DNA from: Geoalkalibacter ferrihydriticus DSM 17813
Lineage (GTDB): Bacteria > Desulfobacterota > Desulfuromonadia > Desulfuromonadales > Geoalkalibacteraceae
Direction: 5' to 3'
Assembly (NCBI RefSeq): GCF_000820505.1
Contig: NZ_JWJD01000003.1
Location: 1-64,000, forward strand
Length of the DNA: 64,000 nt
Below the pieces are notes generated by a model. That model saw only the letters and a program-made list of their open reading frames with translations. It did no database searches and had not been told where the DNA came from. Numbering within the stretch: position 1 is the stretch's first letter; each line of letters begins with the position of its first letter. This document shows, piece after piece, positions 1-8,161 of this stretch. A program made the translations under genes and the position numbers.

Positions 1-1
1 G

Positions 2-136
2 GCGACCCTGATTTTGCCGGCGCTCACGGCCCCGAACTTTATCAACGGATTGAGCCATGCCCTCAAGCAGTTGGAAGAGCAGATCAAGGCCAAGCAGGAG
101 GAGGTAACGATCCAGCCTGCCGACCAAAAAAAATAA
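2..136 (+). CDS. C-terminal end of an unidentified protein (partial)
   Basis: An open frame enters from the left edge and stops at TAA 134-136. The visible 44 residues begin with a hydrophobic and proline-containing stretch and end in a charged, probably helical tail rich in Lys, Glu and Gln. A strong Rho-independent terminator follows 16 bases later, which supports this being the real end of a gene or operon. The fragment is too short to name a family. Confidence 0.6.
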   Translation, partial: ATLILPALTAPNFINGLSHALKQLEEQIKAKQEEVTIQPADQKK

Positions 137-152
137 GGGATATTATGATTTT

Positions 153-197
153 GCCCCCTCCCCGGAAGCAGACTGCTGACCGGGGAGGGGGCTTTTT
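153..197 (+). terminator. Rho-independent terminator of the upstream gene
   Basis: A perfect 13-bp GC-rich stem (153-165 with 180-192) closes a 14-nt loop and is followed directly by five T residues at 193-197. It ends the partial gene whose stop codon is at 134-136. Confidence 0.9.
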
Positions 198-222
198 ACT
201 GGCGTAAGCTCCTCAGCTCTGA

Positions 223-450
223 GGCTGCGCTGCTCTAAAAGCAGAATTGGCGCGACTGAGAAAAGAGAATCGTCGTTTGCAGCAGGCGAGAGAAAATTTG
301 AAAGAAAAACGGCGGCCTTCTTCGCCAAAGAGTCGGGGGAGCGGTGTCAACTGATTGATATCGAGAAGGAGGCCTATTCCTTGCCCGTGCTGTATGATGT
401 TCTGGATGTGTTATTATGCCTGGACGCAGCGCCGGCCATCAGCACGCCTT
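223..450 (+). pseudogene. Degenerate IS3-family transposase remnant (OrfA end / OrfB start)
   Basis: From 223 one frame reads AALKAELARLRKENRRLQQA, the coiled-coil end of IS3-type OrfA. At the A-run near 305 homology moves to another frame reading AAFFAKES, the typical IS3 OrfA/OrfB junction, and continues to about 400. It then shifts again to read YYAWTQRRPSAR, matching the OrfB start (YYAW..R.PSAR). The rest of OrfB and both IS ends are missing. Two frame changes and the truncation show a dead element. One change could echo the programmed -1 frameshift of IS3 elements, but the second cannot. The family is recognised from motif memory, not a database search. Confidence 0.7.
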
Positions 451-542
451 CAGGGGTATGAAAAACTGGTCTGGACCGGCCAGCCCTTGCCCCGAATTTT
501 GACCTGCCATTGATAGGGCCCGCGCTTGCTTATGGCTGCCAT
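450..542 (-). pseudogene. 5' fragment of a phage-type tyrosine integrase
   Basis: On the minus strand an ATG at 542 opens a 30-residue frame beginning MAAISKRGPYQWQVKIRGKG, which matches the N-terminal Arm DNA-binding domain of phage and island integrases (MA.I.KRG..QWQ..VR.KG). Recognisable sequence stops about where the IS3-type remnant starts, so the rest of the integrase, including the catalytic domain, is gone. It lies immediately downstream of the 3' end of tRNA-Sec and in the same direction, where an island integrase at a selC attachment site is expected. Confidence 0.65.
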
Positions 543-607
543 CGACTTCTTCAATCTTGAGCTCAGTGTCTCAAAATTGTTCCCAAAAGCCAGGTTGTCT
601 ACAACTT

Positions 608-659
608 CTAATAAAAACAAGGGGTTTGGCCTTTTGGCCAAACCCCTTGTTTTTATTAG
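608..659 (-). terminator. Perfect 24-bp hairpin downstream of tRNA-Sec
   Basis: Positions 608-631 and 636-659 are perfect reverse complements around a TTTT loop. The arms end in A/T-rich tracts, so transcripts from either side would make a GC core followed by U residues. The natural role is terminator of tRNA-Sec, whose 3' end is 2 bases away, with possible bidirectional use. Confidence 0.8.
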
Positions 660-660
660 T

Positions 661-756
661 TGGCGGGAGCAGATGGGAATCGAACCCACCAGGGACGGGA
701 TACGCCCCTCATCGGTTTTGAAGACCGAGCGCGTCACCAGACTACGAACTACTCCC
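661..756 (-). tRNA. selC: tRNA-Sec (anticodon TCA)
   Basis: The minus strand folds as a 96-nt selenocysteine tRNA. It has an 8-bp acceptor stem (GGGAGTAG with CTGCTCCC, one G-U pair), discriminator G, encoded CCA, a long variable arm, and an anticodon loop reading CTTCAAA with anticodon TCA. The extra length and 8-bp acceptor stem are diagnostic of bacterial tRNA-Sec. The organism therefore probably decodes UGA as selenocysteine. The selenium-associated yedF is 1.2 kb away, and selA, selB and selD are not in the window. The 3' end abuts integrase debris, so selC has served as an integration site. Confidence 0.95.
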
Positions 757-924
757 GAAGTGCGCCGACATTGCGAGACATGTTAATCCTGTTTCCAAGT
801 CGAATCAAGGAGAAAGACCCGTTCGCCGTTTTACTTCTGGCAATAATTTTAAAAATAATTTAACATTAAGCGCTGAGTCCAGCTTCTATCGTCTTATCCC
901 CTTTGCTTGAGGAGAATTTTACCG

Positions 925-1890
925 ATGTATTCGATTCGCCTGAAATCCAGGCTCCTGGGTGCGTTTTGTCTGATGCTGTTTTGCTTTGGTGCCGTGGGTG
1001 TGGCAGCGGATGAGGGGCTTCTTGCCCGGGTGGGTGAGGTGTCGGTGTCTGAATTTGATCTGGCTCTGACGGTGCAGCGCCGGCTGCCCATGCAGGTCGG
1101 CTTTCACGGCAAGATTTCTCCTGAAAAGATCGAGGAGATCCGCCAGGAGGCGCTGTCCGAGTTGATCGATCAGGCCTATCAAGTCAACTGGGCGCGTGAG
1201 CAGAAGATCTCCGTGACGGAGGTTGAGCTGGCGGCGGCCATGCAGCCCCTGATGGGGCGCTATGCCACGGCGGAGGCCATGCGCGAGGACCTGGGCGCAC
1301 AGGTTTATGAGCAGATCCGCGCGCTGATGTTTCGCGGACTTCTGGCCGAAAAGGCGCGCTTGGCGGCCGTGGACGCCAAAATCACGGTGAGCGAGGATAA
1401 GGTGCGAGCCCATTACGAGGCCAACCAGGAGCGTTTCTTTCGGCCGCGTCAGTTTCGTGCCAGCCACATCCTGATCCGGGTTGATCCCTCCTCTGCGACA
1501 GAAGAACGCGAGGAGCGACGGCAGCACGCCGCGGAACTGCTGGCACAGGCGCGCGCGGGCGAGAATTTCTACAACCTCGCTTATTATAATTCCGATGACC
1601 GCACCCGCTATGTGGGCGGCGATCTCGGCTATTTTCACGAAGGACAGGTGGTTCCCGAGTTCGAGGAAGCACTATTGGCTCTTGAACCGGGTCAAGTTTC
1701 GGATCTGGTGCGCACGCGTTTCGGTTTTCACATCATTCAGTTGGTCGAGATCAACGAGCCCCGCCAGATGCACCTGGATGAAATGCGCGAGCGCATCCGG
1801 GCGCAATTAGAGAAAGAGCAGGGCGAAGAGCTGACTCAGGCCTGGATGGATGGTTTGCGCAAGCGCTATCCGCTGGAACTTTTGGATTGA
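925..1890 (+). CDS. Exported parvulin-type peptidyl-prolyl isomerase (SurA/PpiC-like)
   Basis: A 321-aa protein with a signal peptide (hydrophobic core about residues 10-26, cleavage near VAA|DEG). A SurA-type helical N-terminal chaperone region follows, then one parvulin rotamase domain at about residues 170-270, including ASHILIRV near its start and GDLGYF and FGFHIIQ in the core. Parvulins isomerise Xaa-Pro bonds and help fold envelope proteins. E. coli SurA has two parvulin domains and this has one, so it is closer to PpiC/PrsA-like periplasmic foldases. ATG 925 was chosen because GAGGAG lies at 909-914; an in-frame TTG at 907 would overlap that ribosome site. Confidence 0.9.
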   Translation: MYSIRLKSRLLGAFCLMLFCFGAVGVAADEGLLARVGEVSVSEFDLALTVQRRLPMQVGFHGKISPEKIEEIRQEALSELIDQAYQVNWAREQKISVTEVELAAAMQPLMGRYATAEAMREDLGAQVYEQIRALMFRGLLAEKARLAAVDAKITVSEDKVRAHYEANQERFFRPRQFRASHILIRVDPSSATEEREERRQHAAELLAQARAGENFYNLAYYNSDDRTRYVGGDLGYFHEGQVVPEFEEALLALEPGQVSDLVRTRFGFHIIQLVEINEPRQMHLDEMRERIRAQLEKEQGEELTQAWMDGLRKRYPLELLD

Positions 1891-1914
1891 CTGGCATCCT
1901 GGAAGCGGGAACGC

Positions 1915-2499
1915 TCAGGGGCGTATAACGCGGCCCGCTTCGCTCAGGGACGTGACGATGTCGAGCATGTTGGTGACTCGGCCCACCGCGATCTGATCCT
2001 TTATGTGGAAATATTCCAGGCACAGCCCGCAGGCGGCAATGTCGGTGCCGGCGCAAGCGAGTTTTTCCAGCGTCTCGCGCACCTCGGAGTCGCTACAGAC
2101 CAGCTTGACGCCGGCGTTGACGAAGAAGATGCTGCTCGGCGGGGTTTCCAACTCAGCCAGGGTGAAGAAAAAATTCTTTAGCAACACGCGGCCCAGTTCA
2201 TCGCTGCCCGCGCCCATGGTTTCGGCGCTGATGTAGACCAGCGTCTGGCCCGCAGGAGCTTGCTGGGGCAGGGTTGGGGTTGCTTTTTCGCCGCGACTGA
2301 GATGCAAGGCGAACCCCCCCTCGATCGGGTTACCGCTGACTTGGTAACCCTGACTCTGAGCCATGCGGGTGACGTTTTCACGCGCGGTTTCATCCCCCAC
2401 CAGAACTTCCAAAGGTTCGCCGCGGCTTGCCAGGATCAACTTGCGGGTTTCAATGACGGGGTGGGGGCACTTTTGTTCGCGGCAGTCAAGGGTTTGCAT
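1915..2499 (-). CDS. yedF: Selenium-associated sulfurtransferase-like protein YedF
   Basis: A 194-aa two-domain protein. Residues 1-70 are TusA/SirA-like, with the signature cysteine in CPHP (Cys11). Residues about 85-194 are DsrE-like, with a CGLC motif near the end. This domain pair is the YedF family that co-occurs with selenium metabolism. The biochemical role is unsettled, but handling or delivery of sulfur or selenium is the usual proposal. Proximity to tRNA-Sec supports that context. It converges with the PPIase gene across a 24-base gap. Confidence 0.88.
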   Translation of the reverse strand: MQTLDCREQKCPHPVIETRKLILASRGEPLEVLVGDETARENVTRMAQSQGYQVSGNPIEGGFALHLSRGEKATPTLPQQAPAGQTLVYISAETMGAGSDELGRVLLKNFFFTLAELETPPSSIFFVNAGVKLVCSDSEVRETLEKLACAGTDIAACGLCLEYFHIKDQIAVGRVTNMLDIVTSLSEAGRVIRP

Positions 2500-2832
2500 G
2501 GTGGCTCATCCTGATCTGGGGGTTGATAGGGGTTGGCAATGCGGTATATTAGCTTTTCCGCTGCCGTATTGCAATCATTGCGCTGGTTTTCCGCAGGGTG
2601 GTTTTCACGGTTGTGGATGGGTGTTTTTTGTTCGATCCTGTTTCTGGAAACAACAAAGTTAGCCGTTCAGCATGCGCCGCAGACCGGGCGGCATTCAGCC
2701 ACCACGCCCTGCGGTGCGATTGGGCATTGCCGCTTAATTGTCGCCGGCAAAGAGGCTTGACCCTGTCGCCCGGCCATTATAGAACAGTCTGCGCAGAAAC
2801 GATCGGCGAACTCAAGGAAACGAAAGGGCGGC
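2500..2832. other. Intergenic region with a dispersed-repeat candidate and divergent promoters
   Basis: No convincing gene lies in these 333 bases between divergent yedF and the NtrC-type regulator. It holds a copy of a GTTCAG..TGCGCCGCAG sequence starting at 2665, also seen near 30005. TTGACC at 2757 with an A/T-rich TTATAGAA stretch about 15-17 bases downstream is a weak candidate promoter for the regulator-kinase pair. Confidence 0.4.
2665..2745 (+). repeat. Copy of a dispersed intergenic sequence (GTTCAG..TGCGCCGCAG)
   Basis: Positions 2665-2682 read GTTCAG, two variable bases, TGCGCCGCAG. The same 16 fixed bases in the same spacing occur at 30005-30022. The segment ends near GATTGGGCATTGC, matching GATTGGACATTGC at the end of the 30 kb copy. 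The middle parts align only loosely. A short non-autonomous repeat or structured RNA is possible. Confidence 0.4.
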
Positions 2833-4212
2833 ATGGGACGGCACATCTATATCTGTGACGATGAAGCCGGCATCTTGCGTTATTTACAAAAGATGCTGCT
2901 CAGCCAGGGTTATGAGGTGGAGGTTTTTTCCAGCCCCCTGCGCCTGCTGCGCCACCTCGAGGAGGGCGCCGCCGAGGAGCCGGCGGGGTTACTGCTCCTC
3001 GACATGAAAATGCCTGAACTCGACGGCATCGATACCCTGCGGCGGGTGCGCGAGCTGCGCCCGCAGCTTATGGTGGTAATGATGACGGGGCACGGCACCA
3101 TCGACTCTGCAGTCGAGGCGATGAAGCTTGGCGCTTATGATTATCTCTCCAAGCCCTTTCCCCAGGAAAAACTGTTCACCCTGGTGCGGCACTGCTTCGA
3201 GCGCGAACAATTGATTGAAGAAAATCGCCAACTGCGCAGCGAATTGAAGAATCAGGTCGATCCCGGTACCATCATCGCCGAGAGCCCGGCGTTTCGCAAG
3301 GTCATCGATCTGGCCGTGCGGGTCGCGGCTACCGACTCCAACGTGCTTATCCTGGGGGAGAGCGGCACCGGGAAAGAGGTGGTCGCGCGCGCCGTTCACC
3401 GCGCAAGTCACCGTAACGAGCAGCGTTTTCTCGCGGTCAACTGCGCCGCATTAGCCGAAACCCTGCTGGAGAGCCAGCTTTTTGGGCATGTGCGCGGCGC
3501 GTTCACCGGGGCTGGGCAGAATCAGAAAGGCATTCTCGAGGAAGCCCATGGCGGCACTCTTTTTCTCGACGAAATCGGCGATGTGAGTCCGGCCCTGCAG
3601 GCCAAACTATTGCGGGTGCTGCAGGAAGGAGAGTTTATTGCCGTGGGGGCAACCCGCCCCAAACGCGTGAATGTGCGCTTTATTGCCGCCACCAACAAGG
3701 ATCTGGAAAAAGAGGTGGCGGCGGGGCGTTTTCGCGAGGATCTTTTTTATCGCCTCAACGTCATTGGCCTGTCCCTGCCGCCTTTGCGCGAGCGTAGCGA
3801 GGACATCGAACCCCTGGCCCTTCATTTTCTCAGCAAGATGATCCCTAAGACGGGAAGTTCCGTGCGGCGTATCGATGCCGAAGCTCTTGCGGCTTTACGC
3901 GCCTATGCCTGGCCGGGCAATGTGCGTGAGCTGGAAAACGTCATCGAGCGCGGTACCATTCTTGCCGATGGCGAGGTCATGACTCCCGAGGCGCTGCCCC
4001 TGAAGCTGACCGGCTGTGCGCGCCCGCCGGTTGCCGAGGACGGGCCTTTGCCCCTGCGCGAAGCCGAGCGGCGTCAGATCGTTCTGGCTTTGCGCGAAAC
4101 CGTTTGGAACAAAAGCCAGGCAGCAATCTTGCTGGGCATTACTCGCAAAACTCTTGATCGCAAAATCAAGGAATTCGATCTGAGCCCCGCGGCGGCCGGC
4201 GATCTTTCATGA
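2833..4212 (+). CDS. NtrC-family sigma-54-dependent response regulator
   Basis: A 459-aa regulator in three parts. The receiver (about 1-120) has acidic residues D9-D10, phospho-acceptor D57 in LLLLDMKMP and K107. The AAA+ domain (about 145-380) has Walker A GESGTGKE at 175-182 and the sigma-54 contact loop GAFTGA at 222-227. A C-terminal Fis-type helix-turn-helix follows (SQAAILLGITRKTLDRKI). It activates sigma-54 promoters on phosphorylation. The next gene, a histidine kinase, overlaps its end by 4 bases, so the two are cotranscribed and are cognate partners. The target is unknown; the sigma-54-type promoter of the TRAP operon at 13.9 kb is one candidate. Confidence 0.93.
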   Translation: MGRHIYICDDEAGILRYLQKMLLSQGYEVEVFSSPLRLLRHLEEGAAEEPAGLLLLDMKMPELDGIDTLRRVRELRPQLMVVMMTGHGTIDSAVEAMKLGAYDYLSKPFPQEKLFTLVRHCFEREQLIEENRQLRSELKNQVDPGTIIAESPAFRKVIDLAVRVAATDSNVLILGESGTGKEVVARAVHRASHRNEQRFLAVNCAALAETLLESQLFGHVRGAFTGAGQNQKGILEEAHGGTLFLDEIGDVSPALQAKLLRVLQEGEFIAVGATRPKRVNVRFIAATNKDLEKEVAAGRFREDLFYRLNVIGLSLPPLRERSEDIEPLALHFLSKMIPKTGSSVRRIDAEALAALRAYAWPGNVRELENVIERGTILADGEVMTPEALPLKLTGCARPPVAEDGPLPLREAERRQIVLALRETVWNKSQAAILLGITRKTLDRKIKEFDLSPAAAGDLS

Positions 4213-6215
4213 TGTTTTTCGCCCCACGCTTTTTATCCATTCGCGCCAAACTGACGCTTGCCGCTCTGGCGCCTCTGGCGGTGGCCATGGTCGTCGTCAC
4301 CTTCCTGGGGTTCTATCTGATCAATGCCTGGATTGTCGGCGAGGCGCAGAAAAAAGTGCGCAGCGATCTTGAGGCGGCCCGTGCCGAATACAATCAGCAA
4401 AAAAGCGCTTTGTACGAGGCTCTGCAATTTGCGGTGCAAACCACCGGTCTAGGGGATTTATTGGCGCAGACTGAGGCGGATCAGGTTCAGCGCCGTTTGC
4501 AGGAAGTCATGGTGGGCAGCGGCATGGACGTTCTGACTTTGACCGATGCCTCCGGAGTCGCCTTGGTGCGTGCCGGCAACCCTGATGCACAGGGGGGTGC
4601 GGTTGTTTCTGCACCCTATGTGGAGACCGCCCTTGCGGGCGAGACGTTTGCCGGCACGATTATCATGTCTGCTGCGCAAATGGAGCAGGAAAACCCCCAT
4701 GCCGCACGGCACGCGCGCATCCGTTTGGCTGAGGCGGCGGTGGGACCGGGGCGCGATCGCTTCGAAAATCGCGGCATGTTTCTTTTGGCCGCCTATCCCG
4801 TTCTTGCCCGGGATGGGAGCGTTCTGGGTTGTCTCTATGGCGGGATTTTGTTGAATCGCAATCTGGATCTTGTCGATCGCATCAAAGAGCGGGTCTACGG
4901 TGATGAAGTCTATGGCGACAAGTCCTTGGGCAGCGCCACCATCTTTCTTGCCGACGTGCGGGTGGCGACTACCGTACGTTTGCGCAATGGCGAGCGCGCC
5001 TTGGGGACGCTGGTGTCCCGGGAAGTGGCGCACACCGTTCTGGCCGAGCGAAAAACCTGGCTTGATCGGGCGCTGGTCGTGCATGACTGGTATCTGACCG
5101 CCTATGAGCCGATTCTCGACAGCCACGGTAACGCCATCGGCTCTCTTTACGTGGGGCTTCTGGAGGCTCCGTACAAGGACTTGCAGACCCGCGCTGCCTG
5201 GGTCTTGATGCTGATTCTGGTTGTCAGTTCGGCGCTTGGTTACCTGCTGGCTCGCCAGGGTTCGAAAAGGCTCTCGCGTCCCATTCTCGATCTGGAGCAG
5301 ATGACTCAAAAGGTGGCGCGCGGCGAGCGTAACTTAGACCTGCCCGTGCATGAGGCCGATGAAATCGGACGGCTGACCCAGGCGTTCAATCACATGACGC
5401 GGGCCTTACGCGAACGTGAAGAGCAGTTGCAAATGTTTGCCCGCGAGTTGGAAACCAAGGTTGTTGAACGCACCCGCCTGTTGGAGGACAAGAATCAAGA
5501 ACTCATTCAGGCCCAGGAGGAGCTGGTGCGCAATGAGAAACTGGCCGCCATCGGCGCGCTGGCGGCAGGCGTGGCGCACGAGATCAACAACCCTACGGCG
5601 ATTATTCGCGGCAACACCGAATTGCTGCTGATGGAGTTGAACGCTGAAGCGCCCGGGCGCGAGGAGGCCGAGGAGGTGATGAAGCAGACCGAGCGCATCG
5701 CGCGCATCACCGGCAACCTGCTGGCCTTTGCCCGTCGTCAGGCGATGCATGAAGATCGCGTTGATATCAACGCCTTGCTGGAGGAAATTCTCTCCCAATT
5801 GCCTCACCAGGTGGGCATGACCGAGATCACCCTCAAGAGAAACCTTTACCCCGATTTGCCGATGCTGAGCGCCGATAGTGGGCAGTTGCGCCAGGTTTTC
5901 ACCAATTTACTTGTCAATGCCGTTGAGGCTATGGCCGGGGAGGGGCTTTTACTGTTGCGCACCGAGGTGGGCAATGCCGAACTTGTCATCACTATCACCG
6001 ATACCGGACCGGGCATAGCCCCGGCGGTGCGGGCCAAGTTGTTCAACCCTTTCTTTACCACCAAGCGCGGCGGCAGCGGGCTGGGCCTGTCTGTGTCCTA
6101 CGGCATTGTTGAGCGTCACGGTGGGACCATCGAGGTGGACAGTGAGCTCGGGCAGGGCGCGACCTTCAGGGTTCATCTGCCTTTGGGCGACGCGGTGGCG
6201 GGAAGCGCGGGTTAA
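4209..6215 (+). CDS. Membrane sensor histidine kinase (Cache-HAMP-HisKA-HATPase)
   Basis: A 668-aa kinase. The first membrane helix is at about residues 17-40 and a large extracytoplasmic Cache-like sensor spans about 45-325. A second helix lies near 327-347, followed by HAMP, a coiled coil and the HisKA box AAGVAHEINNP with phospho-accepting His457. The HATPase domain has an N box, a DTGPGIAP motif and GGSGLGLSVSYGI. Cache domains usually bind small organic ligands such as carboxylates or amino acids. The start overlaps the regulator stop (ATGATG at 4209), which fixes the pair as one transcriptional unit. No PAS domain is evident. Confidence 0.92.
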   Translation: MMFFAPRFLSIRAKLTLAALAPLAVAMVVVTFLGFYLINAWIVGEAQKKVRSDLEAARAEYNQQKSALYEALQFAVQTTGLGDLLAQTEADQVQRRLQEVMVGSGMDVLTLTDASGVALVRAGNPDAQGGAVVSAPYVETALAGETFAGTIIMSAAQMEQENPHAARHARIRLAEAAVGPGRDRFENRGMFLLAAYPVLARDGSVLGCLYGGILLNRNLDLVDRIKERVYGDEVYGDKSLGSATIFLADVRVATTVRLRNGERALGTLVSREVAHTVLAERKTWLDRALVVHDWYLTAYEPILDSHGNAIGSLYVGLLEAPYKDLQTRAAWVLMLILVVSSALGYLLARQGSKRLSRPILDLEQMTQKVARGERNLDLPVHEADEIGRLTQAFNHMTRALREREEQLQMFARELETKVVERTRLLEDKNQELIQAQEELVRNEKLAAIGALAAGVAHEINNPTAIIRGNTELLLMELNAEAPGREEAEEVMKQTERIARITGNLLAFARRQAMHEDRVDINALLEEILSQLPHQVGMTEITLKRNLYPDLPMLSADSGQLRQVFTNLLVNAVEAMAGEGLLLLRTEVGNAELVITITDTGPGIAPAVRAKLFNPFFTTKRGGSGLGLSVSYGIVERHGGTIEVDSELGQGATFRVHLPLGDAVAGSAG

Positions 6216-6255
6216 ATGCTGTCAAAGGTCGTTTATGGAAAAAACAGGGAGGGAA

Positions 6256-6477
6256 ATGATGAAACGATGGATTGTCCTGGCTTTTTTCGTTCTGTTTCTT
6301 ACGGCGTGTAGTGATCGCGCTGGAGAGATGTATGAAACAGCTCAATTTGAAGAATTGCAGCGTAACATTCCTCGTGCGCTAACCATTTATCAGGATATCG
6401 TTGACCAACACCCTGATTCTCCCCACGCCGAGAAGGCCCGGGAGCGCATCGCCGCACTTGAGGGCGAGGCACCCTAG
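6256..6477 (+). CDS. Small lipoprotein with a TPR-like helical repeat
   Basis: A 73-aa protein starting at ATG 6256 behind AGGGAGGG. The N-terminus is a lipoprotein signal with lipobox LTAC (Cys18), so the mature protein is about 56 residues. The rest reads as one TPR-like hairpin (ARALTIYQDIVDQHPDS style, ending in EKARERIAALEG), similar to one repeat of YbgF- or BamD-type envelope proteins. It sits 40 bases after the histidine kinase and may be cotranscribed. Its partner is not identifiable. Confidence 0.72.
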   Translation: MMKRWIVLAFFVLFLTACSDRAGEMYETAQFEELQRNIPRALTIYQDIVDQHPDSPHAEKARERIAALEGEAP

Positions 6478-6485
6478 GGTGGGTC

Positions 6486-7871
6486 TCAGCCAGCTTCTTT
6501 CGGCACCAGCCGTGCTATCGATTCGACGTGGGGCGTCTGAGGGAACATGTCCACGGGCTGAATTTCCGCGGTGACCAGTCCCATTGTGGCCAAAAGGTCG
6601 AGATCGCGCGCCAGGGTGACGGGGTTGCAACTCACGTAGATCAGCATGCGCGGCGCCAGAGCCGCGAGACGTTTGAGCACTTCGGCCTCACAACCCTTGC
6701 GTGGGGGGTTGACCACCGCCACTGCTCCCGGGGCGAGTTCCATTTCCAGGTCTTCAAGCAGTTCCGCCGCATCCCCGGCGCGAAAGCGGCAATTGTCGAG
6801 GTGATTGAGCCGGGCGTTGTCAGCGGCATTGCGCACGGCTTCCTCCACGGCCTCGATACCGAGCACCGCTCCGGCATCCCGCGCAAGATTCATGGCGATG
6901 CCGCCGATGCCGCAGTACAGGTCCAGAGCCAGTTCGTCCCGGCGGCAGGCCGCCCATTGGCGCACCCGTTCGTAGATGCGTTCGGCCTGGGGATGGTTGA
7001 CCTGAAAAAATGACGCAGGTGATATGCGCAGCCGCAAATCGCCGACCTGGTCGAGCAAGGCGGGATGACCGAGCATCTTAAGTGTCTGGGCGCCGAGGAT
7101 GACGTTGCCTGCCGAAGAATTGACATTCTGCTGCACCGATACCACCTGCGGTACTTTCTTGACCAGCCACTTGGCTAGGTGGGTGACTTCGCGATAATTG
7201 CGCTCGGTGGTGACGAATGTCACCATGGCCTCGTTTCGTGAGGGGCTAACCCGCACCGCCAGGTAGCGCAGCAGGCCGCTGCCGCGCGCCGGATTGTAAA
7301 CCCAGACGCCCTGACGTTCGATTTCTTCACGCACCGCCATAGCGATCTCATTGATCAGCGGATGGTGCAGGGGACATTGGCCGATGTCGACCACCTGATG
7401 GCTGTGGCGGCGGTAGAGACCGATGCTCACGCGCCCGCGTTCCTTGCCGATGACCAGTTTGGCGCTGCAGCGATAACCGAGTGGTTGCGGAGCCTCCCAA
7501 ATGGGAAGAATCTCTGCTCGGGCGAGGCTTGGATACGTGCCCAGAGCGTCGCTCACTTTTTGTTGCTTGAAGCGCAGCTGCGCCGCGTAATCCATGCTGA
7601 TGAGGCCGCAGCCGAGGCACTCCTCGGCATGGGGGCAGCCCCAGCGCCGGCTGCGTTCGGGAGCACTGGTGAGACGCTTCAGGACGCGGGCTCCGATCTG
7701 GTGCCGGCCTTCATGGTCGACCACCACCTTGACCTGCTCGCCGGGCAAGGCGTTGGGCACCAACACCTTTTTGCTCTCCCATATGGCGATGCCTACGCCC
7801 TCATCGTCAAGTCGCTCGATGGTCAATTCGATTTGCTGTTGTGTTTTTTTCTGTCTGCTCGGTTTTGCCAT
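6486..7871 (-). CDS. rlmD: 23S rRNA (uracil-5-)-methyltransferase, RlmD/RumA type
   Basis: A 461-aa protein: TRAM RNA-binding domain (about 1-65), a 4Fe-4S site with Cys79, Cys85 and Cys88 plus a later Cys in IGQCPLHH, and a Rossmann SAM domain with LDLYCGIGGIAMNLA. The catalytic cysteine is in YVSCNPVTLARDL. The family makes m5U in 23S rRNA, at U1939 for RlmD. RlmC- or TrmA-type specificity cannot be excluded from sequence alone. GAGGAG precedes ATG 7871. It converges with the lipoprotein gene only 8 bases away. Confidence 0.9.
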   Translation of the reverse strand: MAKPSRQKKTQQQIELTIERLDDEGVGIAIWESKKVLVPNALPGEQVKVVVDHEGRHQIGARVLKRLTSAPERSRRWGCPHAEECLGCGLISMDYAAQLRFKQQKVSDALGTYPSLARAEILPIWEAPQPLGYRCSAKLVIGKERGRVSIGLYRRHSHQVVDIGQCPLHHPLINEIAMAVREEIERQGVWVYNPARGSGLLRYLAVRVSPSRNEAMVTFVTTERNYREVTHLAKWLVKKVPQVVSVQQNVNSSAGNVILGAQTLKMLGHPALLDQVGDLRLRISPASFFQVNHPQAERIYERVRQWAACRRDELALDLYCGIGGIAMNLARDAGAVLGIEAVEEAVRNAADNARLNHLDNCRFRAGDAAELLEDLEMELAPGAVAVVNPPRKGCEAEVLKRLAALAPRMLIYVSCNPVTLARDLDLLATMGLVTAEIQPVDMFPQTPHVESIARLVPKEAG

Positions 7872-7957
7872 CTGATTTTATCTCCTCGCCGCGCTTTGCC
7901 GGCACGGCAAGGTACGCTTTCGCACACTGAGTTGTCAATGGGGCATGCCGCGGAGAA

Positions 7958-8161
7958 CTATTGTCCTTTTTTGCGACGCAGGGTGACGCTCTCCCCGCCG
8001 ATGCCCCAGTTGTCGGTATCCACCTCGTCGATGACGACTACGGTGGTCGCGGGATTTTTGCCCAGGGTGTCGCGCAGCAGGTTGGTGACGCCTTCGATGA
8101 GTTGAGCTTTTTGCTCGGTGGTGGCGCCTTCACGTGTAATCTTGATGTTGACGTAGGGCAT
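7958..8161 (-). CDS. 4-oxalocrotonate tautomerase family protein
   Basis: A 67-aa protein beginning MPYVNIKITREG. Removal of Met exposes the catalytic Pro1 of the tautomerase superfamily. The hydrophobic core and the C-terminal NWGIGGESV segment fit the small 4-OT family, usually 60-75 aa hexamers. A good AAGGAG site lies upstream of ATG 8161. No aromatic meta-cleavage genes are nearby, so the physiological substrate is unknown. Confidence 0.88.
   Translation of the reverse strand: MPYVNIKITREGATTEQKAQLIEGVTNLLRDTLGKNPATTVVVIDEVDTDNWGIGGESVTLRRKKGQ

Noticed and set aside
2735-2770. GGCAAAGAGGCTTGACC resembling a riboswitch core (GEMM type)
   Set aside because: The conserved GEMM blocks and the required pairing are absent.
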